NCBI GenBank assembly: GCA_024663395.1
Contig: JANFAH010000004.1
Location: 3,100,001 to 3,164,000, forward strand
Reading direction: 5' to 3'
Length of the DNA: 64,000 bases
From: Pisolithus tinctorius
Lineage: Eukaryota > Basidiomycota > Agaricomycetes > Boletales > Pisolithaceae
In this document: one piece after another, positions 33,743 through 45,084 of the stretch
Position numbering within the stretch: position 1 is the stretch's first letter
Layout: each line of letters starts with the position of its first letter
Position numbers and translations under genes: made by a program
Notes under the pieces: generated by a model
Database searches by the model: none
The model's input: the letters and a program-made list of their open reading frames with translations, nothing else
What the model was told of the DNA's origin: nothing

Positions 33743-35608
33743 TGTCACACACCAAAGGTGTTGTGGACATGGTTACAGCTGACTCTGCCTAACTTGTTGA
33801 CAAGTTGCACACAATGCCCATGCCATGCAGATGAAGACTAAAGGCCTCATGCATAGAAAGACTGCTGGATGTTAACAGTCATCCTTTGCACAAGAATGAG
33901 TCATCAGTGCTAAAGAGAAAAGAGGAAGCAAGTTAAATGCACACTAAAGGTTTTTAGTGCCCATGTACAGCATTCTGGTTTTCGTCATATCTCCACCATT
34001 TCCAAAGATATCGACTCTGTTCCCACACTCGCTTAAAGTACTCAGCCACATGATTCTGCCTTCCAAATTTGGAGAGGATCCTCGCACCCTACACATTTCT
34101 ACAGCACTCCATCCATCAGATGCTCATTTTGCTAAGTCCATCAATCATGGCCATCTCTTCATCAATCATCTCACTTGTCTCATTTGCCAGAGACAGTGGC
34201 TACGTATATCTGCCAGGCATTCCCACCAGCTTCTGTCCTGAAGCCCCTGGGTTCATCCCATCATTGTCAGCCCCATCTCATCCCATGCAGCTTGGTCAGT
34301 GTGTTCTCCTTGTCAGTATGACTTCCAGAAGGACGTTCTTTGGTCGCCTCAGGTCTGTCACTCAGTTAGAAAGGTCTTATGTGGTTGTTTTGGTCTCCCC
34401 AGTTGATGAAGCATATGGATTGTTCCTCCCTGCTCCCTGCACTGTCTTTATTCCAGTCTCATCCATCATTCTTCCCACATTGCAACAGCTGCAGCATAGT
34501 CTACTGTTCTCCAGCCTCCCTGATCACATTCATGATGAGTATGATGTGCATCTTGACTTCTTACTGCAAGATCCAGCAGAAGATGTCCCCCCTTCTCCTC
34601 CTCCTCCATCAGAGCCCCATTCATGAAGTTTTTGTTAACTTTGCTGAGAGGATGGAAGGGTGGGAGATGCGATTGCTTATGCTCCCATTGCCCCACAGAC
34701 CCCCAATGCCCTAGCCCCTTTGACACCTGACTCATGCCCTTCAATTCTGGAATTAATACTTCCCTATCTGGAAACACTGCCCATCTGTCATGCCATCTTT
34801 GGATCTAGAGATGTCTCCACTGAGATCTGACTTGCATCGCCACCCCCTAATGTGATATCAGTGTGCTTACTCAGTTCTGACTCCATTTGACTCATTTTGT
34901 GATATTTTGACTATCCTTGACTTGTTCATTGCCAATACTTACCAATCTTCTTTGCTTGCTTACTTTTCATTTCTCACTTACTCATCATGATTATTCAGTC
35001 CTTACTCATTACTTACCAAGTGTTTGTGCCTTGTTTGTCACAAGCTGTGCTCCCCCCACAGTATATAAACCCCCATGTACTTAGCTACCCCCAAGCAATC
35101 AAGCAATCAAGAAGGCACTCAGCAGTCAGTTCAGCTCAGCTCAGCATATCTTGTCATCAACAGTTGAGGCTCATTTGGAAGAGTCTATCTGTCTTCATTT
35201 GTATCATTGGTAGTTGAGGCTCTACAAAGGGGGTCTATCTACCTCCATCATTTATCTGAAGCTTTATCCCCACTTAGTCAGCAGTCCTGCTTAGTCATCC
35301 ATCCACTCCTGCATAACTCGTCAACAACTTGCACCAGGAGCATGTTGTATCAAAGTCCATCATTCCAGAAGTCCTTTTAGCTGAACACCTTCACTCTGTT
35401 CAGCATCCCCCATTCAATCATCATCCATTCATCTTCTCCTGTGTAACTCGTCGATGACTTGTGCCAGGAGCACCTCCACTTGAAGTCTCCACCACATTTA
35501 GGTTTTTCTGCACTCCAGGTTCCACAGAGGCAAACCACCACTCGCCCTTATTTGTCTTTTGTGTTGGATTTGTTTGGTTTTCACCAGCATTCCACACTTT
35601 GACTCACA
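33743..35608 (+). mobile_element. Solo LTR of element C inside family B protease
   Basis: 1,866 bp, TGTCACACACC to GACTCACA, matching the 5' LTR of element C (37794-39653) over its whole length. The flanks are CCTGG and CCAGT, so there is no clear TSD. It contains the same LTR reading frame and TATATAAAC box as the full element. Confidence 0.88.
34147..34626 (+). CDS. LTR-encoded ORF of unknown function (solo LTR copy)
   Basis: 159 codons starting MAISSSIISLVSFARDSGYV and ending in an acidic, Pro-rich tail (DPAEDVPPSPPPPSEPHS). A second copy with the same start, stop and length lies at 38197-38676. The frame also stays open upstream to 34069. The middle has hydrophobic beta-like stretches (YVVVLVSPVDEAYGLFLPAP) and a Gln/Leu helix. 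I do not recognise it. It lies upstream of the LTR TATA box, thus in U3. Both copies are free of stops and length changes despite many substitutions. Confidence 0.45.
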   Translation: MAISSSIISLVSFARDSGYVYLPGIPTSFCPEAPGFIPSLSAPSHPMQLGQCVLLVSMTSRRTFFGRLRSVTQLERSYVVVLVSPVDEAYGLFLPAPCTVFIPVSSIILPTLQQLQHSLLFSSLPDHIHDEYDVHLDFLLQDPAEDVPPSPPPPSEPHS

Positions 35609-36704
35609 CCAGTTCCCACCAGCCTTCCTGACCCTGGTCCTAGTGACCAACCCAGCCTTGTGCCATCTGTACTGGTCTCTGACTCCCTGGCTCGCACCCC
35701 TCTGAAGGCCCCTCTTGTTTCCCTAATCAATGCAGCTGCCTTTGTGCACACCTGCAAACTAGAACGGTCCATCCAATTCCAACTTCAGCTCTGTCCCTCA
35801 GACTCAGCTCAAGCCCAGTCAGCCTCAGCTTCCCCTCCTCCAGCTTTACCCAATGTACTGGAAGAGTACCATGATTTTGCTGATGTATTCAGCAAGGCCA
35901 AGGCCTTGGCTCTCCTGCCTCACCAGGAGTATGACCTGAAGATAGAGCTCGAAGAAGGAACAACCCCACCATTAGGCACCATCTACTTGCTGTCCCTGGT
36001 CAAGCTGCAAGCTCTCTGGACCTTCATTGACAAGAACCTTACTACCAGATTCATTTGGCCTACCTCTTCCCCTTATGCTGCACCGGTCCTCTTTGTCGAA
36101 AAGAAGGATGGCTCCCTCCAGCTTTGTGTAGACTTCCACAGCCTCAACAAGATCACTAAGAAGGACTGCTACCCACTCCCACTCATCTCTGACCTCTTAG
36201 ATTCACCAAGCTGAGCCAAGATCTATACTAAGATTGATCTTCGGCATGCTTACCATCTCGTCTGGATTGCCCTGGGTGATCAATGGAAGACCACCTTTCA
36301 GACTCAGTATGGATCCTACAAGTGGCTGGTAATGCCCTTTGGCCTCACCAATGCTCTGGCCACTTTCCAGCGCTTCATCAACACTATCTTTGCAGATATG
36401 TTGGCTATCTGCATAGTCGTCTACCTAGATGACATCCTAATCTACTCTGGAGATAAGGAGTCCCATAAGCAGCATGTCCGAGAGGTGCTCCACTGGCTTC
36501 AGCTTCATGGCCTTTATGCGAAGTGAAAGAAATGTGAGTTTCACTCGGACTCGGTCAAATACCTTGGATTCCATCTTTCCCCTGCCAGCCTCACAATGTC
36601 CAAGGAAAAAGTCCAGACCATCTGCAATTGGCCCAAGCCTCGCAAGGTCAAAGACATACAATCTTTCCTTGGCTTTGCTAACTTCTATCACCAGTTTATC
36701 TTTA

Positions 36705-37394
36705 CAGTGGCTCAAAAAAGTGTCCCAATGTTTGGTGATTTTGGAAAGAGTTGAGATTTATGAGAGAGCCAATAGGAATTAGTTCAAACTCATGCAGGAC
36801 AAAAGGTAGTACTAACTGTTGCCTTGACAAAAAGGGCTTGCTTATGTAATTGGGTTGACATGCCATCAAGATATAACCATTTTAAAATGACATGTCATTG
36901 GGACACTTTTTTGAGCATGATATTGTCAGTCATTATTTAGTAAATAACATAAAGATTTGACAACTTCTGAGGGATTTTTTGCTTCAACCCTGACTGATTA
37001 TGTAATGTACATAATCCTGAGCCATAAAAATGGCTTGGGTCCCACTCAGCTAACCCTACTTCACCATGAAATGCATTTTTGCCTCTGCTAGAGCAAATAT
37101 CCACCTTCTTTCTGAATCTGGCCTTTCTGCTCATCAAATCTCCTCCACAACTGGTCAGGGGAGCTCTACTGTGGCCAGGATCATCAAAGAGTTCCAGATA
37201 GATTAAGGAAAACCTCAAACTAGGACATCCTTACCAGCCTTCTTCTCCTGGCAGAGGAGAATATTCACCAGTATGACCTCTGGAAGAGCTGAAAATGCTG
37301 TCCAGGCTGCCCATATAATGTGTGTGGCTGTTCCCTCTCCTGTCACTTCCCAAACTGTTTGCAGTGTGCTCAATTCTGCATCCCTGAAGGTGTA
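36705..37394 (+). mobile_element. Tc1/mariner element, 3'-truncated, in family B pol
   Basis: It starts CAGTGGCTCAAAAAAGTGTC after TA (36703-36704). An inverted copy of this end lies at about 36893-36917, so the first ~210 bp fold back, as in the element at 20443. The remainder carries the start of a transposase and ends abruptly at about 37394, where family B pol resumes with PLTQLN. Some B sequence (about 8 codons, NYSDIV region) is missing at the junction, so the right end was lost with a piece of the host element. Confidence 0.7.
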
Positions 37395-37399
37395 CCATT
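37066..37399 (+). pseudogene. Tc1-like transposase, N-terminal fragment
   Basis: Starts MKCIFASARANIHLLSESGL. It shows a helix-turn-helix (LSAHQISSTTGQGSSTVARI) typical of the paired-like DNA-binding half of Tc1 transposases, then TAA near 37203, then RRIFTSMTSGRAENAVQAA and PSPVTSQTVCSVLN, which match the usual second helix-turn-helix. It ends where the insertion is truncated; no DDE domain is left. Confidence 0.65.
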
Positions 37400-38196
37400 G
37401 ACTCAGCTTAACCGCAAGGGGGCTTCTTGGAACTTCTCCAAGGAATGCCACTGTTCATTCAACAACCTCAAGGCTGCCTTCACCACTGCACCAGTCTTAA
37501 CTCATTTCATCCCCAGGGTCCCCATCACTGTTGAGACTGATGCATCGGACTATGCCATCACCAGCATACTATCTATCACCTGTGGCAATGGCCAGATACA
37601 TCCAGTTGCATTCTACTCCCAGACTCTGATGGCCCCAGAGTTGAACTATGATACCCATGACAAGGAATTGCTTGCAATCTTTGAAGCATTCCAGACCTGG
37701 TGCAATTACCTTGAGGGCTTGGCCTCACCAGTCGATGTTGTTACCAACCACAAGAATCTTGAGTACTTTTCTACCTCTAAAGTACTCACCTGCTGTCACA
37801 CACCAAAGGTGTTGTGGACATGGTTACAGCTGACTCTGCCTAACTTGTTGATGAGTTGCACACAATGCCCAAGCATGCAGATGAAGACTAAAGGCCTCAT
37901 GCGTAGAAAGACTGTCAGACGTTAACAGTCATCTTTCACACAAGAATGAGTCGTCAGTGCTAAAGAGAAAAGAGGAAGCGAGTTAAGCGCACGTTAAAGG
38001 TTTTTAGCACCCATGTACGGCATTCCAGTTTTTGTCATATCTCCACCATTTCCAAAGATATCAACTTGGTTCGCACACTCGCTTAAAGTGCGCAGTCCCA
38101 CGATTCTTCCTTCCAAATTTGGAGAGGATCCTCGCACCCTGCGTGTTTCTACAGCACTCCATCCATCAGACGCTCATTTCACTAAGTCCATCAATC

Positions 38197-38676
38197 ATGG
38201 CCACCTCTTCATCGGTCATCTCCCTTGTCTCATTTGCCAGAGACAGTGGCTACGTATATCTGCCAGGTGTTCCCACCAGCTTCCATCCTGAAGCCCCCTG
38301 GTTCATCCTGTCATTGTCAGCCCCATCTCATCCCATGCAGCTTGGTCAGCGTGTTCTCCTTGTCAGTATGACTTCCAGAAGGACGTTCTTTGGTCGCCTC
38401 AGGTCTGTCACTTGGTTAGAAAGGTCTTATGTGGTTGTTTTGGTCTCCCCAGTTGATGAAGCATATGGATTGTTCCTCCCTGCTCCCTGCACTGTCTTTA
38501 TTCCAGTCTCATCCATCATTCTTCCCACATTGCAACAGCTGCAGTATAATCTACTGTCCTCCAGCCTCCCTGATCGCATTCATGACGAGTATGACATGCA
38601 TCTTGCCTTCTTACTGCAAGATCCAGCAGAAGATGTCCCCCCTTCTCCTCCTCCTCCATCAGAACCCCATTCATGA
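38197..38676 (+). CDS. LTR-encoded ORF of unknown function (5' LTR of element C)
   Basis: 159 codons, MATSSSVISLVSFARDSGYV to the acidic Pro-rich tail PSPPPPSEPHS, homologous to 34147-34626 with roughly one residue in ten changed. It is in U3, upstream of the TATA box at 39115. If translated, it would need its own promoter or readthrough from outside. Function unknown; no signal peptide or known motif seen. The alternative is that an open frame survived by chance, since few CGA or CAG codons are present. Confidence 0.45.
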   Translation: MATSSSVISLVSFARDSGYVYLPGVPTSFHPEAPWFILSLSAPSHPMQLGQRVLLVSMTSRRTFFGRLRSVTWLERSYVVVLVSPVDEAYGLFLPAPCTVFIPVSSIILPTLQQLQYNLLSSSLPDRIHDEYDMHLAFLLQDPAEDVPPSPPPPSEPHS

Positions 38677-39114
38677 AGTTTTTGTTAACTTTGCTGAGAG
38701 GATGGAAGGGTGGGAGATGCAATCGCATATGCTCTCATTGCCCCACAGACCCCCAACGCCCTAGCCCCCTTTGACACCTGACTCATGCCCTTCAATTCTG
38801 GAATTAATACTTCCCTATCTGGAAACACCGTCTATCTGTCATGCCGTCTTTGGATATAGAGATGTCTCCACCAAGATCTAACTTGCATCGCCACCCCCTA
38901 ATGTGATATCAGTGCGCTTACTCAGTTTCTGATTCTATTTGACTCATTTTGTGATATTTTGACTATCCTTGACTCGTTTATTGCCAATACTTACCAATAT
39001 TCTTTGCTTGCTTACTTTTCATTTCTCGCTTACTCATCATGATTACTCAGTCCTTACTCATTACTTACCAAGTGTTTGTGCCTTGTTTGTCACAAGCTGT
39101 GCTCCCCCCCTCAG

Positions 39115-39123
39115 TATATAAAC
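39115..39123 (+). promoter_or_regulatory. TATA box in element C LTR
   Basis: TATATAAAC about 540 bp before the LTR end. The same box with CCCATGTAC downstream occurs in the solo LTR (about 35062). Confidence 0.6.
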
Positions 39124-39743
39124 TCCCATGTACTTAGCTACCAAGAAGCAATCAGAAGCAGTCCAGCAGTCAGTTCAGTGCCTATCTCATCATTGACAGT
39201 TGAGGCTCATTCGGGAGAGTCTATCTGTCTTCATTCATATCATTGGTAGTTGAGGCTCCATCAAGGGTCTATCTACCTTCATTCATTCATCTGAAGTATC
39301 ATCTGTGCTCTGTCAGCACACCTGCTTAGTCATCCATCCACTCCTGCGTAACTCATCATCGACTTGTGCTAGGAGCACATCTTATCAAAGTCCTTCATCC
39401 CAAGTCCTTTCGGCTGAACACCTTCACTCTGTTCAGCAGCCCCCATCCAGTCATCATTCAGCCATCTGCTCTTGCATCACTCATCAACGACTTGCACTAG
39501 GAGCACCTGCCATCAAAGTTTCCCCCACACATTTAGGTTTTCTGCACTCCAGGTTCCACGGAGGCAAACCACCACTCGCTCTTATTTGTCTTTTGTGTTG
39601 GTTCTGGTTGGTTTTTGCCACCTTTCCACATTTTGACTCACATCTGGAGCCCACTGTGAGGGGTGGTTATTCCTGGATCAAGAACCCTGCTCACTCAGCC
39701 TATTGAAACTTGTCTCTAAAAAACCACTTGATATCTCATTACT

Positions 39744-42700
39744 ATGTCATCCACCATCCCCACTATCTATCCTCCTACATCATCAGCAGTTCCAGTAGCT
39801 ATGGCTGCTCCCCCTGCTCGCTCTGTCCTCACTATGCCCTTGCTTGGCATGAAGTCTGCCCCTGAATTATTCCAAGGAGACCATACCCATGTTTGCTCCT
39901 TCTTCGACCACTATGAACGTCTCTGTGCCTACCACAATGTCACTTCTGACCAGGAAATGGTTGAATCAATCCTCCAGTACTGCAATGCTCGTGTTAGGGA
40001 GATTATTGAAGGAATGGCTCACTACTACACTCCTGATTGGGCTAACTTGAAGGCTGATCTCCTCAAGTACTTTGATGCTGATCTATCAGATGCAAGGTTC
40101 TTTGAAAGGCATCTCAAGAGCTTTGCTTTGGAGTCTAGGATGCAGCCCATCATGACACTTCAAGACTTTAGGGCTTACAACCATGGCTTCATTCGCATTG
40201 GAGGTTGGTTGAAGAACAAAGGAAGGATCTCAGTTGATGAATATAATCGCTACTTCTGGGCTGGTTTGTCCCCAGTCTTTTGTGGCTTGGTTGAAACTCA
40301 TCTCAGGACAAAGGATCCCAACCTTGACATTAGCAGGCCATTCCCCTATGATGATGTATGCCAGTCAGCTGAAGAGGTCCTTTGCCATGATTGCTTTGAT
40401 GCAGATGACCTTGATTTCCTTGGCCCTTGTGCTGCCCCTGCTCCTCAGGCCCAGCCTAATGCTACTCATTGCTCAGATGGAAGAGATGACAGTGTTCGCC
40501 CTCTGCTCCCTTCCCATGAAGCCAGAAGAAACCTTGAAAATTTGGAGAAAGAAGGTCCTACTGCTCGCAAGCAAGATGAGGTTGAGACCCTGATCAAGTC
40601 TCTCTCTCGCATGTCACTCAATGACCCCGACTACTCTCTTCTCTACTATCATGCTATCAAGATGGATCCTGATGCTGCAAAGGTGCTTCATGCTCCTTCC
40701 CTTCATCCTGCTCCTGCATCTACTCCTGCATCCACTGCCCCTGCTGCTACTTCCTCATCCCAGACCCATCCTGCTAGAAGGACCATCACTTGTTATGGCT
40801 GTGGTGTTGAAGGCCATGGTGTTGAGAGTTGTCAGGCCATTACTGATCTCATTCAGAAGGGTTCTTTGGCATGTGATGAAAACCATTGAGTCATCTACCC
40901 CAATGGACAGCGCATCTATCGCAATGGAGAAGAGACTATCCTGCAAGCCTATGAGCGCACTAAAGCTGCTGCTCAGCCTGCCAATGCAGTTTGCTTTGTT
41001 ATCCATGAAGAGGCCAAAGAAGGGTCTAGTGCTGAGATTTATGAGTTGGAAGAAGAACCCCTTGTTGCTGCTGTGGATCGCTCTAACAAGGTTACCAAAG
41101 AAAAGAGAAAGGCTGTCTTTGACAGTGTCCTTGTCCCACCTCGTTCACATGGCAAGGAGAAAGAGAGTCAGGATCCAAAGCCTTCATCCTCTGCATCCAT
41201 CCCTGCTCCACAGAAAGCACCACTTGCTCCTGCCTTTGTACCAGTTGACATCCATCCCACTGTCTTTGATGGTACTAGAGATGATGCTATCATGGAAGAT
41301 GCCTCTGTCCCAAAGCCATCTGGTCAAGCCACTGATTCTGCAGACAGGTCTAAGAAGTCCAAGCCCCCTCCTACCACTTCCCTGTCTTCATCACTTTCAC
41401 AGTCTGCCAACTCTAAAGCCATTGTAAAGCACATTCTTTCTACTCCCTTGACTGTATCTGTTGGGGAGGTCATTGGATCATCTAGGGATGTTTCTCAGCA
41501 CCTTCAGGAGCTTATGCGATTCAAGAGACAGCCCCTGGCTCAGCCAGTCAAGTCTGTTACTGCCGTTGAAGGAACTCCTCCTGCATCCTCCTACTTGGCC
41601 TTGACTTCTAGCCCTCTCATCACTATCAATCTGACTTGCAATGGTCGTCATGTAACAGGTGTCATTGACTCTGGATCTACCCTCAATGTCATTCGTGCTG
41701 GTATAGCCCAGTCAGTCATTCGCATGCCCATTGATATGTCACAGACCATCAATATGTGAGATGCAAAAGGAGGTATCTCTACTCTGAAAGGTCTGGTACA
41801 AGATGTCCCTCTCTTCTGTGGTGCTGCCAAGACTTGGACCAATCTATTTGTCGCCCCAGACACTAATGCAGGCTTTGATCTCCTCCTTGGTCATCCTTGG
41901 GCCCTTGGGAACTCAGTTAGCATTGTTGAAAGAGAGTCTGGAACTTATGTTGTCTTTGGAGCTGATTCAGATCACCCCCTGGAGATGTGTGTTACTGAAG
42001 GCCAGCTTGGGTCTGTTGCAGATACCCTTATGGCAACTCTAGAGCCTGTCCATTCTCAGCAAGAAGCTGATGAACCTATGAGAGATGTAGCAGTTGGTAC
42101 CCCTCATCATGTTTCACCCATTGTCTTCGCTCCACCCCCATCAACTTCACAGTCACCCCCTCAGTCACTTGATTCTACTCTGCTGTATCCTGAATCACCC
42201 CCAGATGGGTTTGATGTTGCCTCAGCCTTTCCTGTGTTCCATCCCATTCCAGTCCAAGCATTCCCACCTCCTACCAGTCCCTTTCCTTCGGAGTTTGTTG
42301 GTCAGCTTACTCAGGAGTTACAGTCCACTGATGCGAGTGGATTGGGGGATAATCCTACCCTTGCCCAGATTCATTGCCAGATCAGAAGAGAAGAGTGCCA
42401 GTCACTTGTCTCACTTCTTACTAGCCTTGCTCATCGCACTCCCCATCTGTCCTCCCTTTATCTCGACTCAAACCATGCACTTGCTGGAGAAAGAGGTACT
42501 GATGAATCAGGAGTCTACTTCCAAGACTTCCTTATGCTTGATGTTCGCTTAGTCTGACAGGTTCCTGTCCTGCTAGAGCATTACCATGAGCTTGAAGGTT
42601 CTGCCTATGTCAGATTCTATCCTCGTCTACTCCCACAGGCATCTCCCACTCAGAGCAATGCATCTCCACCTCCAGACCTGCCGTCTGACTCGAGTCTACC

Positions 42701-43685
42701 TGCTTCACATGTACTTTCTAATGGCATTACTGCTCTGCCTCAGACTCCCTCTCCCCCATCCCCAGATCCAGTTATCATTCAAGAAGAGCCCGCTGATGGT
42801 TCCCACCAGGCTTCACTTCTGTTCTGTAGAGACACTGTCACTCCAGACTCTGAAGCTACATTCTCCATCTTCAATACTTCCTACTGTGGTTCAGTTGCCC
42901 CTACTTCCCATGATGCTTGCCATGACTCTCAGTCTGCACAACTTGGCAACAAGTTGCACAGGGATCCATATGCACCCAGTCCATCCACCTGTCATCAGTC
43001 TGCACAACTCGACAACGACTTGTGCAGCCATGTGCAGTTGTCTGGTTCATCCTCAGATATAGGTCATGACTCTCAGTCCACACAACTCGTCAACGAGTTG
43101 CGCATGTCCCACCACTTGTCCAGTCTATCCCCAGATATACCCACCACACTTTCGCCACTCGACTCTGATATGTTCAACACTAGTGTCGGCTCTCGCTTCT
43201 ACCTGCCTAGCCCATCCTTGCTTCAGTCTGCACAACTCGACAACGACTTATGCAGGCATCAGCATTCATCTAGTCCAACTCTTCCTATGCCACTGCTACC
43301 CTCAGCTCCCCAAGCCATGTCTAATGCTGCTGTTGGTGAAGAGTCAGTTGCCATGCCAGAGCCTTATAGCAATGTTGTCATGTGTCATACCCCTACTGGA
43401 TGGATTGCTCATTTGCAGGAAGCTGCAGAGGACCATTCAGGTGATGTGGATGAAGAGGACACAGGTGCATTCCCAAACTCCAGTCTTCATATCCTTGCTA
43501 GTGCAGTCAGTTTTGCCTCAGCCTCAGCACATCCTCCCCCTTTTGAAGTGGTTTCATACCCAGACCACTTTCCTGCTTCCACTTCCTCAGGTTCAGTTCA
43601 AGACAGGTCCGATGATCTTTTCAGATGTGTTCCTCCACTTTCTCCCATATCTCATCATTTATTTCTCCAGCTCTTTGAAGATTGA
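39744..43685 (+). pseudogene. Element C gag, protease and linker
   Basis: Starts MSSTIPTIYPPTSSAVPVAM. Gag (to 40889) has HYERLCAYHNV, FFERHLKSFALESRMQPIMT and a zinc knuckle CYGCGVEGHGVESC. The same frame continues through TGA at 40887, 41757 and 42555 (each likely CGA). The protease motif GVIDSGSTLNVIRAG (about 41664) and GFDLLLGHPWALGN (about 41875) show an aspartic protease. From about 42000 a Pro/Ser-rich linker of ~550 codons contains four repeats of the (Q)SAQL(D)N(D/K)L peptide encoded by the palindrome described in the findings. The frame ends at 43683, and RT lies in another frame, so an indel or frameshift separates them. Confidence 0.8.
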
Positions 43686-45084
43686 TTTGTATGTCCCCTC
43701 TTGTACTTATAGTTGTTCTTGTTCTTCGTCTGCTCACTTTGACCGAGAAGTTGTTAAACTCCTAAACCCACAGATATCGTTTCTTTGCTCAGATACTCCT
43801 GTAACATCACTTACTATGCCTCCTTCAGTTTCAAGCTTCCAGAGCTCTTTTTATCTTGATGTCTTCTCTTCTTTGTTATCTAATCCTTCAAAAGCACCAG
43901 ATCCCCTTCCTATTCAGAAAACTGAAAAACAGCTTCATTTTTACTATTCTCTGTCTGACTTTCTTGATTTGATATGTTGTAGAAAACGCCTTGCTACAGA
44001 TACAGAAGACTCAGCCAATGAAACAGGTCGGCCAGTGTATGGAGCATACAAGTGCATCAATCGTAAAGTCAAGCCAGTGCCTGGAGTCTATCCAGAAGAT
44101 GCTCGAGTCCATTGCCAGTTTCCAGAAGACCCCCTCACATCACTCACACCTCTCACATGTTACCCTCCTGTGTTCATTCCCACAAGGAAGCTTACTCAAG
44201 AGTGCCTTACCTCCATGAAGGTTAACACTGATGGCTTTCTCTGGCCAGAAGAGGAAAAACTTTTTTCGCATGTCATGAAGCTTAATGAGCATGCCTTGGC
44301 ATTTGATGAATCGGAGAGAGGAAACTTTCATTCAGACTACTTTTCACCTTACATCATTCCTGTCCTGCCACACAAACCATGGGAGTTTTGTAACATTCCA
44401 ATTCCCCCTGGCATACAAGAATGTGTCATACAGCTTCTTTGGGAGAAGATCACTGCTGGTCTCTATGAGCTGGCCCAGTCGTCCTATCGCTCCAAGTGGG
44501 TTTGCGTTATGAAAAAGAATGGCAAGATCCATATCATTCATGATCTACAGCCTCTGAATAAGGTTACCATTCGGGATGCTGGTGTTCCACCAATATTGGA
44601 CGACTTTGTGGAGCCATTTGCCGGTCGTCAATGCTACACAGTCTTTGATCTATTTTCAGGATTTGATGCACGCCAGCTCCATCCCGATAGCCGAGATCTG
44701 ATGTCCTTCATGACGCCTCTTGGCTTACTGCGCCATACTGCCATGCCTCAAGGCTACACCAACTCGCCGTCAGAGTTTCAGAATTGTACAGCGTTTATTC
44801 TACAGGATGAAATCCCTCACGTTGCCAATGTTTTCATCGACGATCTGCCAGTCAAAGGCCCTGTGACCTGCTATGAAGATGCCGATGATACGCCTCTTGA
44901 CTCCGCTCCACGTGGCACCCCGACAAGGACCCCGAAAGAAAAATTTTCTTCGACCCTTCTCGCCCCAGCCAGGACTAGCTGAGCCCGTCGCAGAACATTG
45001 CGACGTACAGTAGCGTTCCTTTAGAACCGAACTCACAAGAATAAACGCTAAATCGACCCCCACAACACCAATCCGCCCCATTTT

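Larger units (their letters stand above)
37794..39653 (+). repeat. 5' LTR of element C
   Basis: 1,860 bp. It matches the solo LTR at 33743-35608 throughout, and its last ~300 bp match the 3' end at 61588-61883. It contains the 159-codon frame, the TATA box and two copies of the AACTCGTC-type palindrome. Confidence 0.9.

Noticed and set aside
33739..35613. Target duplication around the solo LTR of element C
   Set aside because: The flanks CCTGG and CCAGT are complementary, not repeated; treated as no TSD.
43066..43690. Plus-strand frame upstream of element C RT as a real coding region
   Set aside because: It is rich in Ser, Leu and Cys without motifs, while the overlapping frame (to 43685) continues the gag-protease linker. 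Only the part after about 43690 fits RT.
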